Positions 1 through 11,030 of a stretch of 64,000 nt of DNA are shown here, in pieces. The notes beneath the pieces were generated by a model. The model made no database searches. It was not told where the DNA came from and worked only from the letters and a program-made list of their open reading frames with translations. The translations under genes were made by a program, and so were the position numbers. The stretch spans positions 310,001 through 374,000 of the forward strand of contig NQMI01000026.1 in the NCBI GenBank assembly GCA_002270565.1, given 5' to 3'. Positions within the stretch are counted from its first letter, which is position 1. Every line of letters begins with the position of its first letter. Origin of the DNA: Stenocarpella maydis. Taxonomy: Eukaryota > Ascomycota > Sordariomycetes > Diaporthales > Diaporthaceae.

Positions 1-1312
1 TACGTAGTACATAATAGTGTTAGCCACCATGATACACTAAATGTACACAGTAACTACTGAACTAGTTGACGCATGCAGCAGACACCACAAGTTTATCCAG
101 AACAGGCAATTCGTTTCTCCCCTTGCAGTCGTTCCGGAGACGAATGCGTGTGACAGCAATATGTAAGACAATATGCGCGACTTGTGGTCAGCCCGGTGAG
201 GAGCATTGTCAGACCAGCGTCCTCGTCATGATGCGCGCACCCAATATGACGATCGCGTTTGGCAGCCCAATAAGCAAATATATCACGAAGTATTTCAGAC
301 CCGGGGACCTTCATGAAACACGGACCCGTGAGACAGACATGAAATTATCCTGGTTCTTGTTTGTCCTCGGCTCATGAACCGGTGGTGTGTGGACGAGGCA
401 TGTGCAGACACATCCGGAAACACTTGACTCAAAATCCCAAACCCCAGACTCCACAGGCCTCGGGAGAAAAGGATGGGATGAGACCAAAACCAAACCCAGG
501 GCCAAATCCACGACAGGGAAAAGGAGACATTGACAGCATGGGCCCAAACTCAATCGCATAGGGCTGTAACCCCTGCTCCCCAATAAACTTCAGCTCCCAT
601 CCCTTCCCACCCCGTTTCTGTTTCTCCTTGTGCCTCTGGCCACGTAATCCTCACCATCAACCATTGATTGGGGGTTGTTGCCCATACTTATGTGTATGTG
701 CAAATTCTGCTGCTGCGGACCATCTCGCTTCCTCTCGGCACACGGACACTGCGTGCAGGTGCAGCACCTGTACAACTCTTCGTAGATACCGGTTGTCACA
801 TCACAAGCGACCGCAGGTTCAGCAGTGTTGAGGCAAAGGAATGCCCGGAACTGTCTGGACTCCCGCCGTCCCCGGCTCTCCGTCCATCCTTGCGCGATAC
901 AACCGATTGCCCTAGCACACTACGTCCGTCCACTTGGAACAAAGAACAAAAATCTCCCTCCCGCCTCTCCCTTCGGTTGCGTATCTGGCGAGTAGTTTTA
1001 CTGCTTGTAATTGGGGATCATGGCGCCGGCCTGTGTCTGTTCGTGTGTACGCGGCGTTGACAGGTAACCAACCACCCTGCATCAGGCTGCATGCCCCATC
1101 CCTTCGACGCATGCTCTACCAGTTGGTCTGGCCGCCATATACAATCGCTAGACGTCCCGGCGCAGCCGGCCGAAGCTATGGCGAGCTAATCTCCCCATGT
1201 CCTCCTTCACTAAGGCCGGTCGGTGGGAACCATCCGACCTTGCCGGCTTGGTCGCTGCCAATCAAGTTCTTCTAGTAGTGGTGGCAGGACTTGCTGCCGG
1301 GTGTGCCTCGTC
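1..1312. other. intergenic, no gene seen
   Basis: Only short overlapping open frames without recognisable domains or plausible splice-linked continuation are seen. This is the 3' flank of the minus-strand DOM34 gene. Confidence 0.5.
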
Positions 1313-2515
1313 TCATATGATCAAGTCGCCGTTGTCTGCCACACCCTCGCCGCCCTCGTCATCCGAGTCATCCAGGTCATGCATCGGGTACGTCAGGATG
1401 GCGGCGATGCCGCCCAAGCTCCCCAGCCTCTGCCCGCTCTCGTGGTCGCTGCTTAACACCCTGGCCTCGCCGCCGTCCTCCTTGACCTTGTCGACCATGG
1501 CGACGTACCGCTTTCTTGTAGCAATGTCCTGGCTACGGAAGAGGTCGTTGTTGATGAGGAGGACGCCGCCGCCACGGCCGACGGCCCCCTCCATGACGGC
1601 CTTGCCAACGGGCCGGATGCCGTACCAGGCCCTGCCGTCGTCCTTGCGCAGCCTCTTGCCCAGCTCGTCCAGGTACTTGGTCTCGGAGGCTGACTTGCGC
1701 TCCTTCATCAGCCCCAGCACCTCCTTGCTCTTGAGAATCTCGTTGAGCGAGTAGACATTCCCGCTGCTGGCATGTGTGACGACAGCGTTCCTGCCCAGGG
1801 CCAGGAGCTTCTTGTCGGCCAGACGCGCGCCTTCCTCCAGCACGTACCCCCTGAAGTTGTTGGCGACGTAGCCGGGGCTCGCGATTAATAGGGGTCGGGG
1901 TTGTGAGAAGTCGATTGCGCGCAGCAGGGTGGCGAGGGTCTTTTCGAAGAACCTGCGCATGCCCTTGTCGTCCTTATGAGAGGCCGAGGCCTTGCGGGAC
2001 AGAAAGCTCTGAACGCGCGACTTGATGAGTGTTTGGAACTCGGTGATGAGGCAAATGTTGGCGATGCCCTCTTGCATGACAACGGCGGCTATGGCGCCGT
2101 CGCGGTCCTGGTTGAGGCTTTCCCGCAGTGTCTGAACGGCGACCGAGTCCCAGCCGTGCTTCTTCCACAAGGTGAAGGGGCGGTTGAGCTCGAGGTCGAG
2201 GGTGTGGTACTGGCCGCGGCTGACAAAGGCGTTGTCGGTGGCCACGCGGCCGCTGACGTGCAGGGATGAGGCGGCGGGGTCGAAGAAGGTGGAGGTGACG
2301 GTGATGGTTAGGTCTGTGTGGACGCGCTCGGTGGCCGAAGAGCCAGTGGTAGAAGCCTTCGCGACCTTGCGGATGGCGTGGGCGCGGACAACGTCGTCGT
2401 GGGCGATAAGGTTGTTGGCGTGCCACATGTCCTCCGGGTCGGTAGGCAGGAGCTGAACCGAGTCCTCACCCAGGTCCTCAATATTGTGGATCTTCTTTGC
2501 ATTGACAAGCTGCAT
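1313..2515 (-). CDS. DOM34: Dom34/Pelota, no-go decay ribosome-rescue factor
   Basis: Single-exon gene of 400 aa, close to the usual length of eukaryotic Dom34 (about 386 aa). The start is the ATG at 2515 giving MQLVNAKKI; the frame is open further upstream, but that extension is Gln/Glu-rich and unlike the family. Residues 1-130 form the Sm-like N-terminal domain. The central eRF1-like domain runs from about 140 and contains PGYVANNF near residue 213. The C-terminal eRF1-like domain carries the hallmark SGQRLGSLGGIAAILTYP near 360-377 and ends in an acidic tail. Dom34 with Hbs1 recognises stalled ribosomes, splits subunits and triggers no-go and non-stop mRNA decay in the cytoplasm; like the family it lacks the GGQ motif of eRF1. 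Family assignment is firm. Confidence 0.95.
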   Translation of the reverse strand: MQLVNAKKIHNIEDLGEDSVQLLPTDPEDMWHANNLIAHDDVVRAHAIRKVAKASTTGSSATERVHTDLTITVTSTFFDPAASSLHVSGRVATDNAFVSRGQYHTLDLELNRPFTLWKKHGWDSVAVQTLRESLNQDRDGAIAAVVMQEGIANICLITEFQTLIKSRVQSFLSRKASASHKDDKGMRRFFEKTLATLLRAIDFSQPRPLLIASPGYVANNFRGYVLEEGARLADKKLLALGRNAVVTHASSGNVYSLNEILKSKEVLGLMKERKSASETKYLDELGKRLRKDDGRAWYGIRPVGKAVMEGAVGRGGGVLLINNDLFRSQDIATRKRYVAMVDKVKEDGGEARVLSSDHESGQRLGSLGGIAAILTYPMHDLDDSDDEGGEGVADNGDLII

Positions 2516-3802
2516 GGTGGACTCTCCTTTTTGTTCTCTTCCCTCCTCTTTTTGCGGGCCTTGTTGTGTCGTTTCGCTCTGGGCATGTGTGTACCCGCTC
2601 CTGTTGGCGCTTTGGCTTTGATCGGGAAGGGAGGTGGCAAGCACTGGACAGGGTGCTGTTGGATAGTCGTCCGTAAGATGTCCCCAAAGACTTTGCGAGA
2701 TGATGGTAAGGGCTGGTTGAAGCTGACGAGGCTGGTGGTGGGAAAAGGTGGTTTATGGAGGGGTTCCAAGCAAATGCGGTTGTTGATGTCACCGCACCAG
2801 TACGGAGTACATAAGCTATGTGGGGCATGCAATACCTAAGTACCTACCTAGGTACTTGTAGATACGGAGTACAGTACCTACACTATGGGGCCTGGGGCTA
2901 TTCTATAGCGGCCCGAGCAGGTTTGCTGTTTCGAGGGGTTGTTCTGGGATCATGGACCCTTGACTGGAACTAGACCCTCTTTTTTTTTTTCATAAATGAT
3001 ACCAGCCTGCCTTTCACTGAAAATTCATCCACTGGAGTATAAGTTGGTCTTGGGCTGCTCATGTTAATGAAATGTATGCTGCTGAAGGCTGGTCTTAATC
3101 AGCCTCGCTTCTCTATTTTTTTTTTTTTTTTTTTTTAATAATTATTCTATATTTTCTAACCTGTCTATTATTCAATTTCTACCGTCTACTACTACGCTTT
3201 TCAGAATTTATGATCAGATGAAGGGACTGCCTATAGCTTTTCTTTTCTTTTCCTAAATTATTCATTTAAGTCAGATGAAGCACAGAACCAGCCAAGGGTC
3301 CGAGCTTTTAATCTCCCTCAGGTCTGTCTAAAGCAGGGCAGGTGTATACCTAGGTTGGAGGTAAATACCTTTTCGCAAGACTGTGTAGACAGACAGACAC
3401 CCAATATGGCAGCACTGATCGTGTTTGTCTGTTGTCGTACCCTGGGGGAAGTGTGAAAGGTTGCCAGCCTACCATGGTATCCCAGCCAACGAAGCTGGTT
3501 CCGACTGTCTGGGCAATTCCTCTATTGCTAGGGCGCCGTCCATCTCCTTCTCCACTCTGTACTACCTCCCTGCTTGAGGTGGCGTCTACTAGATGGTGTG
3601 ATAAGGACGGAGTACAAGCAAGCCTCTCTGCCCAGGCCCTGCATCATCCTGCATGATATGCACCCATCAAATCCAGCCCGCGCCGCAGCTGTAGGAGAGA
3701 TAAAATAACACATGTTTGTAGGCGATGCAATCCAGGTCCTTCACAAACAAACCCTCTATATTCTCTTCCTCTCATTCAAATGAGAACTCCGAAGGCCCCA
3801 AT
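2516..3802. other. intergenic, AT-rich with 21-T run
   Basis: Promoter side of both DOM34 (minus) and the Dabb gene (plus). It contains a homopolymer T run at 3116-3136 and other pyrimidine-rich tracts, and a cluster of TACCTAGGTA-like words near 2836-2880. No coding signal was found. Confidence 0.5.
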
Positions 3803-4455
3803 ATGAGGAATGCCGTCTTGAGCCTTGTAGCCATCAGCATCACGGCCCTGCTGACCTTCTGGCTTATCTTTGACCCCCTCCACCCCGACTGGACCGTTCC
3901 AGCCTTTCATTTCTCCGTAACCCACACGGTTCTCTTCCACTTCAAGAAGGATGCAGAGCCACAGGACATCCTGAATGTACGGTCTCTCCTGCTGTTCTGA
4001 TGTTCTGATGCCACGCTAACATTTGTAAGGCAAGTAACCGCATGATGGCTCTGCGGACCGCCTGTGTCAATCCCTCCTCGCTCCAGCCTTATATCAAGTC
4101 GCTCACCGGCGGCAGGGACAACTCTCCCGAGGGACTTCAGGTCAGTCTACAAACCATCGCCGTTAGGGTTGCGAGGAGCACGGGGTGCTAACTGATGGCT
4201 TTCCACAGCATGGCGCAACCCACGGTTTTGTAAGTGCCTTCGTCACCTGCAGTGCAGGCCCAGGATCCCCTGTTCCTCGTTACAACAAACACCCTGAGCT
4301 GACCTGCGGGCTGGGCAAAGGTGGTTGAGTTTGCCAGCACCCAAGACCGCGACTATTATGTCCGCCAGGACCCTGCCCATCAGGAACTCAAGAAGACCAT
4401 GTCCTCGCTGGTCGAGAGCGTCGTGGTGGTAGACTGGGAAAATGGTCAGTTCTGA
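3803..4455 (+). CDS. membrane-anchored stress-responsive A/B-barrel (Dabb) protein
   Basis: Four exons inferred by hand: 3803-3976, 4030-4140, 4209-4229, 4321-4455 (146 aa). All introns are GT-AG with good branch points (GCTAAC, GCTAAC, GCTGAC), and phases are consistent. Residues 5-25 are a hydrophobic anchor (LSLVAISITALLTFWLIF). The Dabb core follows: THTVLFHFKKDAEP, then HGATHGF encoded by a 21-nt exon, then VVEFASTQDRDYYVRQDPAH and a C-terminal VVVVDWENGQF. Dabb proteins are small dimeric alpha/beta barrels linked to stress responses; their fungal biochemical role is mostly unknown. An N-terminal anchor is not part of the core family. It faces away from DOM34. Confidence is high for the family and good for the splice map. 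Confidence 0.85.
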
Positions 4456-5192
4456 TACCGGACCAGTTCCGAGTCGAGAAAGAGGAGGAGAGGCGGCCAA
4501 GGGGAATCAAATAGAGAGACGCAGTCTTTTGTAGACATTAAAATCGCCCAACACACCAGCATTCCTGAAGTGCCTTGTACACACACGATATCGCCAACGT
4601 CGTGGAATTGCCACAGGGCCACATGTCCACAGTGGGCACGGCACAATCAAACCACATCAGAGCTCAATAATTAGGCGCAGGACTAGATGGAGTTCAAATA
4701 TCGTAAATAATCCGAGTACACGTATTCTCATATAGAAAGTGGGTGCCTGCTCATGGCACAATAGGCTAGGATAGTCCATGCTTTGGACCCCTTGAGGGAA
4801 AATGAAACCCAGACATGAGACCTGCCACTTTCCTATGCCAGTTATAAATCAGCAACCCCGCCGGACCGGCCATCGTCTGGTCGGATCGGGAGCCCCACTC
4901 CATCACCACCACACGGCGTGCCGATGTTCGGAAGCCCAGGGCTGGCTCCGGCTCAGGTCTTCCTCCAACGCAGCCAGTTACCGTGTCCAGGGTATCTTGC
5001 CGGCTTGGGGATTGCGTCAGAATATCCCTCCTTATAAAACACGGCGTCTATCCCCGTCATCAGTGCCTGCCCCAACTCGATACATCTCACCTCATTGCGA
5101 ATTCGCCATCGACAAAACACATCCCAGCTCCCGAGGCACTCACATATCACGTTGCACACAACTCTCACCTGCCCTGGTCCCAATCAGACGCC
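4456..5192. other. intergenic, promoter of the aldo-keto reductase
   Basis: No gene recognised. It contains a TATAAAA element at 5033-5039, about 150 bp before the ATG of the next gene, and pyrimidine-rich sequence before the start. Confidence 0.5.
5033..5039 (+). promoter_or_regulatory. candidate TATA box
   Basis: The word TATAAAA lies 154 bp upstream of the inferred ATG at 5193, a plausible TATA spacing for a fungal gene with a 5' UTR of about 100 nt. This is position-based inference only. Confidence 0.35.
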
Positions 5193-6481
5193 ATGGCTTC
5201 CCAGTTGACCCTTCAGACCAAGATCAAGCTGCCCAGCGGCCACCAGATCCCCCAGCTTGGATACGGCGTGAGTGCTATCCTGATGTGCATTGCATACCCC
5301 GCCAAGCAACAGCTTGCTTGCTGTGACCTGACCACCCTGCTGACGATTTCACACCCGACACGTAGCTTTGGCAGACGTAAGCACTGCCCTCTCATTCTCG
5401 TGTCTTAGTCAGGAGCCTCGCCCGCCCTTCCTGACACGCTGCCAGCCCAGAAGACGTTGCCGAGGGTGTCTGCATAGAAGCTGTCAACGCCGGCTACCGA
5501 CATGTACGATGGCCTTCCCTCGCCAAGGATGCTCCCCCCAACACAGTGAATGCTGACACGCCTTTGCCCCGACCCCAAAGATCGACTCGGCAGCGGTATA
5601 CAAGAACGAGGCCGGCTGCGGAGCCGCCATCCGCAAGATTTCCGCCACCGTCCCGCGAGACCAAATCTTCTTCACCTCCAAGGTGCCCGGCAGGACACTG
5701 TCCTATGAGAACGCAAAGGCCCAGGTCGCAAAAACCCTCGAGGTCACCGGGCTCGACTATGTAGACCTGATGCTGCTCCACGCGCCCTACGGCGGTTCCA
5801 AGGCCCGCAAGGAGGCCTGGCGCGGGCTGGTCGAGTGCGTCGAGGAGGGAAAGGTCCGTAACATCGGCGTCTCTAACTACGGCGTGCACCACCTCGACGA
5901 GCTCGAGAAGCACATCAAGGAGCTCGAGGCCGAGAGGGGCGGCCCAGGCAAGGGGGGCGTGCTCAGCGTCGGCCAGGTAAGCAGCTTCTGGAGTCATGTT
6001 TGAACCGCTTTGGAATGGGAAATTCCCTCCCGGATCCTTTGTCTCAAATGCTCTGGCCGTACTATGGCCCGATCCACGCTGTGTTTGAATGGAACTCCTT
6101 CCATGGTTCTTTGAAGGCTGACTCGCAATGTTGCAGTGGGAGATCCACCCCTGGTGCGCCCGCAACGACATTGCTGAGTGGTGCAAGAAGCGGGGCGTCG
6201 CCATCGAGGCATACAGCCCCTTGGTTCGCGGCGAGCGCTGGGGCGAGCCAGTGCTCAAGAAGCTGGCCGAAAAGTACGGCAAGACCGAGGCCCAGGTGTT
6301 GATCCGCTGGTCCCTGGACAAGGGCTACATCCCCCTGCCCAAGAGTGTCACACCCGAGAGGATCAAGCAGAACACCGAGGTCTACGACTTTGCTCTGACC
6401 CCGGAGGAGGTCAAGGAGCTCGAGACCACCCAGTACAAGCCCGTGTGCTGGGACCCAAACACCACGCCGTTGGACAATTAG
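5193..6481 (+). CDS. aldo-keto reductase (xylose reductase/GRE3-like superfamily member)
   Basis: NADPH-dependent oxidoreductase of the AKR superfamily, 294 aa. Five exons inferred: 5193-5267, 5366-5376, 5446-5503, 5581-5976, 6137-6481. The second exon is only 11 nt, yet it is required to rebuild LGYGLWQTPEDVAEGV, the usual (F/Y)GxWQ(T)P segment. The catalytic tetrad is visible as D50, Y55 (IDSAAVY), K82 (FFTSKVPG) and H115 (LMLLHAPYG). GISNY-like NIGVSNYGV, QWEIHPWC and the cofactor-binding IPLPKSV are also present. The short C-terminus and the HAPYGG loop resemble fungal members acting on small aldehydes rather than xylose; the substrate cannot be read from sequence. Family is certain, and the exon map is strongly supported by conservation. 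Confidence 0.9.
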
Positions 6482-7307
6482 GAGCACAGCACCCTTGTTT
6501 TTGTCTGTGGGCAATAATAAGGATAGGCCTTACAATTGTGTTTTCCATGCCTAGGAGGCCTAGCCTCAGAGCCAAATCTTATTTATCGTTGGCTAAGAAG
6601 CAATAAGTCAAACAGCGTACGTGTTTTATTCCGTAGGCCATCCAAAGTGTCGCATCACAGCGTAACAAACAGAGACACAAACGCTCATATATGTCAAACT
6701 CAGTCAAGTTTGAAGGAAAACATGAACATGACGCAGAGCGTTCGTAACTGAGGCCAAATCAAAATATTGGGGTCTTGGGGGCAGAGAGCTACTCCAGGAG
6801 TCATTCCCCTCCCTGAATGCTGCCTCTTCAAAGAGAAACCAAACTTTCCCCACGCCAGCTGGAGCAGATATCCATATCTGCACAAGTTTCCAGGGATGTC
6901 ATCCATAATTTTGGCCTTTCCATAGCACCATCTTCGAAGATCTTCCGCTCGTGCGTACCTGGCTGTCTGTGCCCTAATCCTCCTAGTCGTGAGAAAAGGT
7001 AGACCGAGTACACCCCTTCAGACAAGCCTGTCCGGGGAGTCGAAAATAGAAATGAGGACAGAACGGCAAAGACTCCTGGGAGCTTTGTCAAATCTGTGAA
7101 ACCGAAAAAGACAGCAAAGAAGAGAAGGAAAAGAAACAGTGCTAAAGTGAGGGCAAGACTGGCCAGTATGAGATCAGCAAGGCTTGTGGCCTGCTGGACA
7201 GCTCGTAGAATGAACTAGAGTCAGCTGTGGGCGTGCCTTGTTCCAGAGCACGACCAAGACAGCTTGCCTCTGCACAACCAGGCTCACATGGTGACCCACT
7301 ATGCTCA
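6482..7307. other. intergenic
   Basis: 3' flanks of two convergent genes. Only short open frames without domains are present; nothing supported. Confidence 0.45.
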
Positions 7308-9401
7308 CTAGTCCTCCTTGAGCCCAGCATCACCTGTACGCTTGGCCTCCTCCGAGGGAGCAACGGGGTTGAGGATCTGATCAACGATGTGGTCCTGCTC
7401 CGAGGGTTTGCCGGCGGGCAGAGCAGCGTGCTGCGCCTGGCTGATAGCGCGAGCTTGAGCGGCAGTGGACTCCTAGCCACTGGTCAAAAGCTTGCTGGCA
7501 GCAGACCCGGTGGCCTGGGCAAATGCCCCGATCGTCTCGGTGGTCTTCGTGGTGATTCCAGACTGCTTCTTGGTGGTGTTACCATCCCCGTGGACCCAGT
7601 TGTCAGTGTTGATGGTGAGAATGCCCCACAAGCCAACCGGAATGGGGGAGAAGTCGACGGCAACAGCAGCCAGCAAATTCCGAAGACTGAACATGTAAGG
7701 GTACGCGGCCCAGAAGGCCCGATAAGTAGGCAGCATGCCATGCATATAAAAGGCGAGGAATCCCAGGGCAATGACCGGGTGGTGTCTGAAAGCAAGGGCC
7801 CAACCAACAAGGTGGATGATTGCGAGGGGGGCCCGTAGCAGGCGCATTAGAGTGAAATAGAGGATGTACGGGTGGTCATAGGTCCCGGGCACCTCGGTGA
7901 GAAACCTCCAAAAGTTCTGCATGGTGTTCCGCTCCTAGCGAACACGCTGGTCAAGCATGGTTGAGGTGGTCTTTACGGTACGCCAGACGGTAGCATCCTC
8001 GGTATTCTGAAGGGCAATGATATGGTCGTTCCGGAGCAGGTAGCGGGTGATGAGGTTGTCAGACCCTGAATTCAAGGCACGACCGGCCCACGTCTCAGTG
8101 GTGAGGGCCTGGATGCAAGCCTCATCCTGAACAATGGCAGTGCGGGCCAGCCAGGTGCACCCCGCCAGGCACCATGTCCACTTGTTTGCGCCCCAGCTGG
8201 CGCTTCCACCGCCACGGCCGCCGAAGAGAAACTTTGCACCTGTCAAGAGGGGGCCGTGTCAGTTTCAGCTGCTGTGGAGGTAGGCAAATTGGTTATCGAG
8301 GGCAGTATCGGACGAACCGGCAACCTCCCAGGCTGTGACTACGTTCTTGTCACGGCGCTCCTCGGGTATTTGGACACCAATTGGGCCTCCAGCGGCACCG
8401 ACTTTGGGGTCTTCGAAGCATGGGAGAACTATGAGTTTCAGAGGTATCAGCCGGTGAAGACCAAATCAAAAACTGGCCATTATCACCGCATGGGTAATGA
8501 GAGTGTATGACTATGAGGGCAAATGCTTACTGTTCTTCAGAAGGGCGTCAGGCCAGAGCACCTGATCATCAGTGACAGCCATGATCGTTCCAGTGGCCTC
8601 TCTGAAGCCCGTGGCCTGCTGGAAACGGTGCCCGTGGACACCATCCTCGAGATGGAAGACCTTGATGATAGAGCGGTCGGCAGCAGTCAGGTCGTAGGAT
8701 TCAAGGGCTGAGAGGACATCCTGGACTACGCAATGTCAGCCACGGGCAGAGTTCGAGGGCGGAAGGGGTACCAAATTGTCGGTGTCGTTCCTGGGTAGGC
8801 GGGCTCCGGTACCAATGTCCACCTGTATCGGCATAGAGGTTGGAGCAGCGGGTCCCCTGGGTGCGTACTCACAGTGGTCGAAGGTAGTGACGAGGATGAC
8901 CTCTCGGGGCTTGTTTTTGAGCCAGGACTTCAGGCATCGCTGGAAGATCTCGGGAGGGCTCAAGAGGACGGAGACGACAGAGACGTCTTTGCTGGTGAAA
9001 AGAGGGTGCTCGGGAATGCGAAAAGGCTTGTACTTGGCGCTGTAGTGGCGCGATACCTTGCTCTCGGCAGCACCCCAGGCCCTGTGAAGATGGGGGTTAA
9101 TCAGGATACCAAGAGCGCTCAACATTTATTAATCGATTTCTTTGAGGTAAACAACAGTTGGGCCTGGAGACGTGATGGAGGCGGCAAGCGACGTGATGAG
9201 TGTCAAAGTGCTGCGGTAATTGAGTGCCCATCTTTCTTGCAGGTATGTTACGATCGCGAGTCTCCCCCACAGGGCGCGTTTCTCATGTTTGGGAGACTGG
9301 GATGGAGAGTGTCCTCTATGAAGCCTAGGTTGATAGAGGCTGTTGTCAGGCGCAACTCACCGCATGAGGCCAAGAATGGCGACTCCAGTGTAGGACATCA
9401 T
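7308..9401 (-). pseudogene. family-2 glycosyltransferase (Cps1/hyaluronan-synthase-like) with in-frame TAG in QxxRW
   Basis: Exons inferred on the minus strand: 9401-9361, 9081-8873, 8725-8531, 8428-8318, 8239-7308, all phase-consistent. The product would be a membrane GT2 of about 440-495 aa: N-terminal MMSYTGVAILGLM, then FTSKDVSVV, the donor-site segment VTDDQVLWP (residues 135-142), FEDPKVGAAGG, TAWEVAG, CLAGCTWLARTA, LNSGSDNLITRYLL, and C-terminal membrane segments (PLAIIHLVGWALAF; VIALGFLAFYMHG). Two TAG codons lie in this frame. The first (7935-7937, codon 287) sits in CAG CGT GTT CGC TAG, exactly where the Trp of the processive-GT signature QxxRW is expected. The second (7473-7475, codon 441) may be the true stop or a second interruption, because the frame stays open for 54 more codons to a TAG at 7308-7310. 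Everything else is intact, so this could be a young pseudogene, or a gene rescued by RNA editing or readthrough. Fungal relatives make extracellular polysaccharide needed for hyphal growth. Confidence 0.75.
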
Positions 9402-11030
9402 GAAAGAATGTCAGATATCGATGGAATTCGAGTACGCGGAACTGGTCGCGATCTCGAGAGGCAGTTATGAATGGCGAGGCGCCGAGGAGAATCAAGATTG
9501 CAAAGGCTGTTTTGGAGGGTGTGGGTGGTTGTGGATGCCTCACGAGCAAAGCTCACGAATTCGTGGTTGGGGTTCGATTTAGGATTCGTGGGTTGGGGGG
9601 CGGTGGTGAGAGAAAGGCTCAGGGAGGAGGTCAAGTAAGAGGTACTGTGAGATTAGCTGATCGACTTTAGACTATTGGTCGACCGGCGAAAGGAAGAGGG
9701 GGTAGCTTGCACTGGCAACATGCGTTCACCAGTTGACAGCTAGTGACTTGGATTGGACAGCTATAATCGGGCGCTTTCATATGTTGTCAGGGTCATCTTC
9801 ACCCGTTTGTCTCTTTTGGACTTGCATTTCTTTCATGATGGCGCCTTTTCTGTGATTCAGCCCGAAGCTTTTGTGGGCGGCAAATCAATAAATAAAAGAC
9901 GCCATTGACCACTTGGGAAATGCCACACTCTTCCCAGGAAAAACATTCCAAGGCTGGGACGAGGTGGAGGTGATGGCCATGGATGGATCAGTCACGACTG
10001 ACGCAGACGTATAAACATAGCAGAATGAAAGGCACAGCCCATTGGAATCGACCAGATATCAGACTTGCACAAACAAGCACCAAATCTGATCTTGACAGAG
10101 AATTATCGTCCAATGCTGAAGTAGTCATACGGAATATTCATGGGGTTTCTGCAGATCTACCCGGATACACCATTTAACTGGCCTCTCCAGGTTGGACAGC
10201 ACACCAGCTTCCTGATCCCAAAGAAGAGGGTGCGTGCCTGAGCGCATTACGGAGACACGTGAAGACCAGAACTGCATGGCCGCATGCATGTGTTTCCACT
10301 GAAATGCACCAGTAGAACTCAAGAGTGATGGATGGCCCGCCAAAGGCGGAAGAGGTCTTGGCCAAAGTGACATAATATTATTACCTTGCGATGTTATACA
10401 ATATGATTCATGCTCGCTCATTCTGTACATGAAAAATGATCCGTCTCCTACCTTTGTAGGTGAGGGGAGAACACCCGTAAGAAAAGAATATAAGTAAGAA
10501 GCCATCTCCCAACCAAGGCAGCTGAAGTTTTGGACGAGCAGTATCAACTTGACTTCCGCTAACAAACATTTTCAAATGATAACTTGGAAATTTACGGGCT
10601 CAAGTGATTTGTCTTGGAATGGTAAGGTTCCCTTCCCTCACCCCGTCCAGACACCAAGCCAAGATGACATCCTCGTTCCCTATACCGATCGTGCTTCCCA
10701 TTTAGGAAGATGAGTCTAGCAACACTGTGAGACAGTACTGGTCAAGAGCCGACATCGTCTGAGCATCCTGCCCCCTGTCCATCATTCATGGCCAAATATG
10801 GAATCACAATTTACTGACCAATCGCCGAGGTGCTTAGATGGTTGCAGTTGGACCAACACCTGTACCGCGACAGGAACAGCAATAAGGTTGGGTGCGTTCT
10901 TCTTTTTACCTCGTAGACAAAGTCCTACGTTGCAGCAGCGTTCCTCAGTAGTACCACTCAAGCGTGTCACTGCGTTCTTGGGTGAGAAGATGGGAGGTGA
11001 AACATCTCAAGTGAGAATCCGAAAGACATT
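9402..11030. other. intergenic, about 1.6 kb
   Basis: Upstream of the GT2 gene and downstream of the bZIP gene. A 146-codon minus-strand frame at 10125-10565 has no recognisable domain and no splice partner. Nothing supported. Confidence 0.45.

Noticed and set aside
5494..6321. 275-codon minus-strand open frame opposite the aldo-keto reductase
   Set aside because: Overlaps five exons and introns of a clearly coding plus-strand gene; no domain.
7473..8246. Treating the two GT2 open frames as separate small genes
   Set aside because: They are in the same frame on either side of one TAG and together match one glycosyltransferase.
8240..8317. TGA codons reached by reading through the fourth GT2 exon
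   Set aside because: They lie inside an intron with donor GTTCGT at 8317 and acceptor GACAG; splicing restores WEVAGAKFLF, so they are not lesions.
10125..10565. 146-codon minus-strand open frame
   Set aside because: No domain, no family-like pattern, no plausible exon partner; likely chance.
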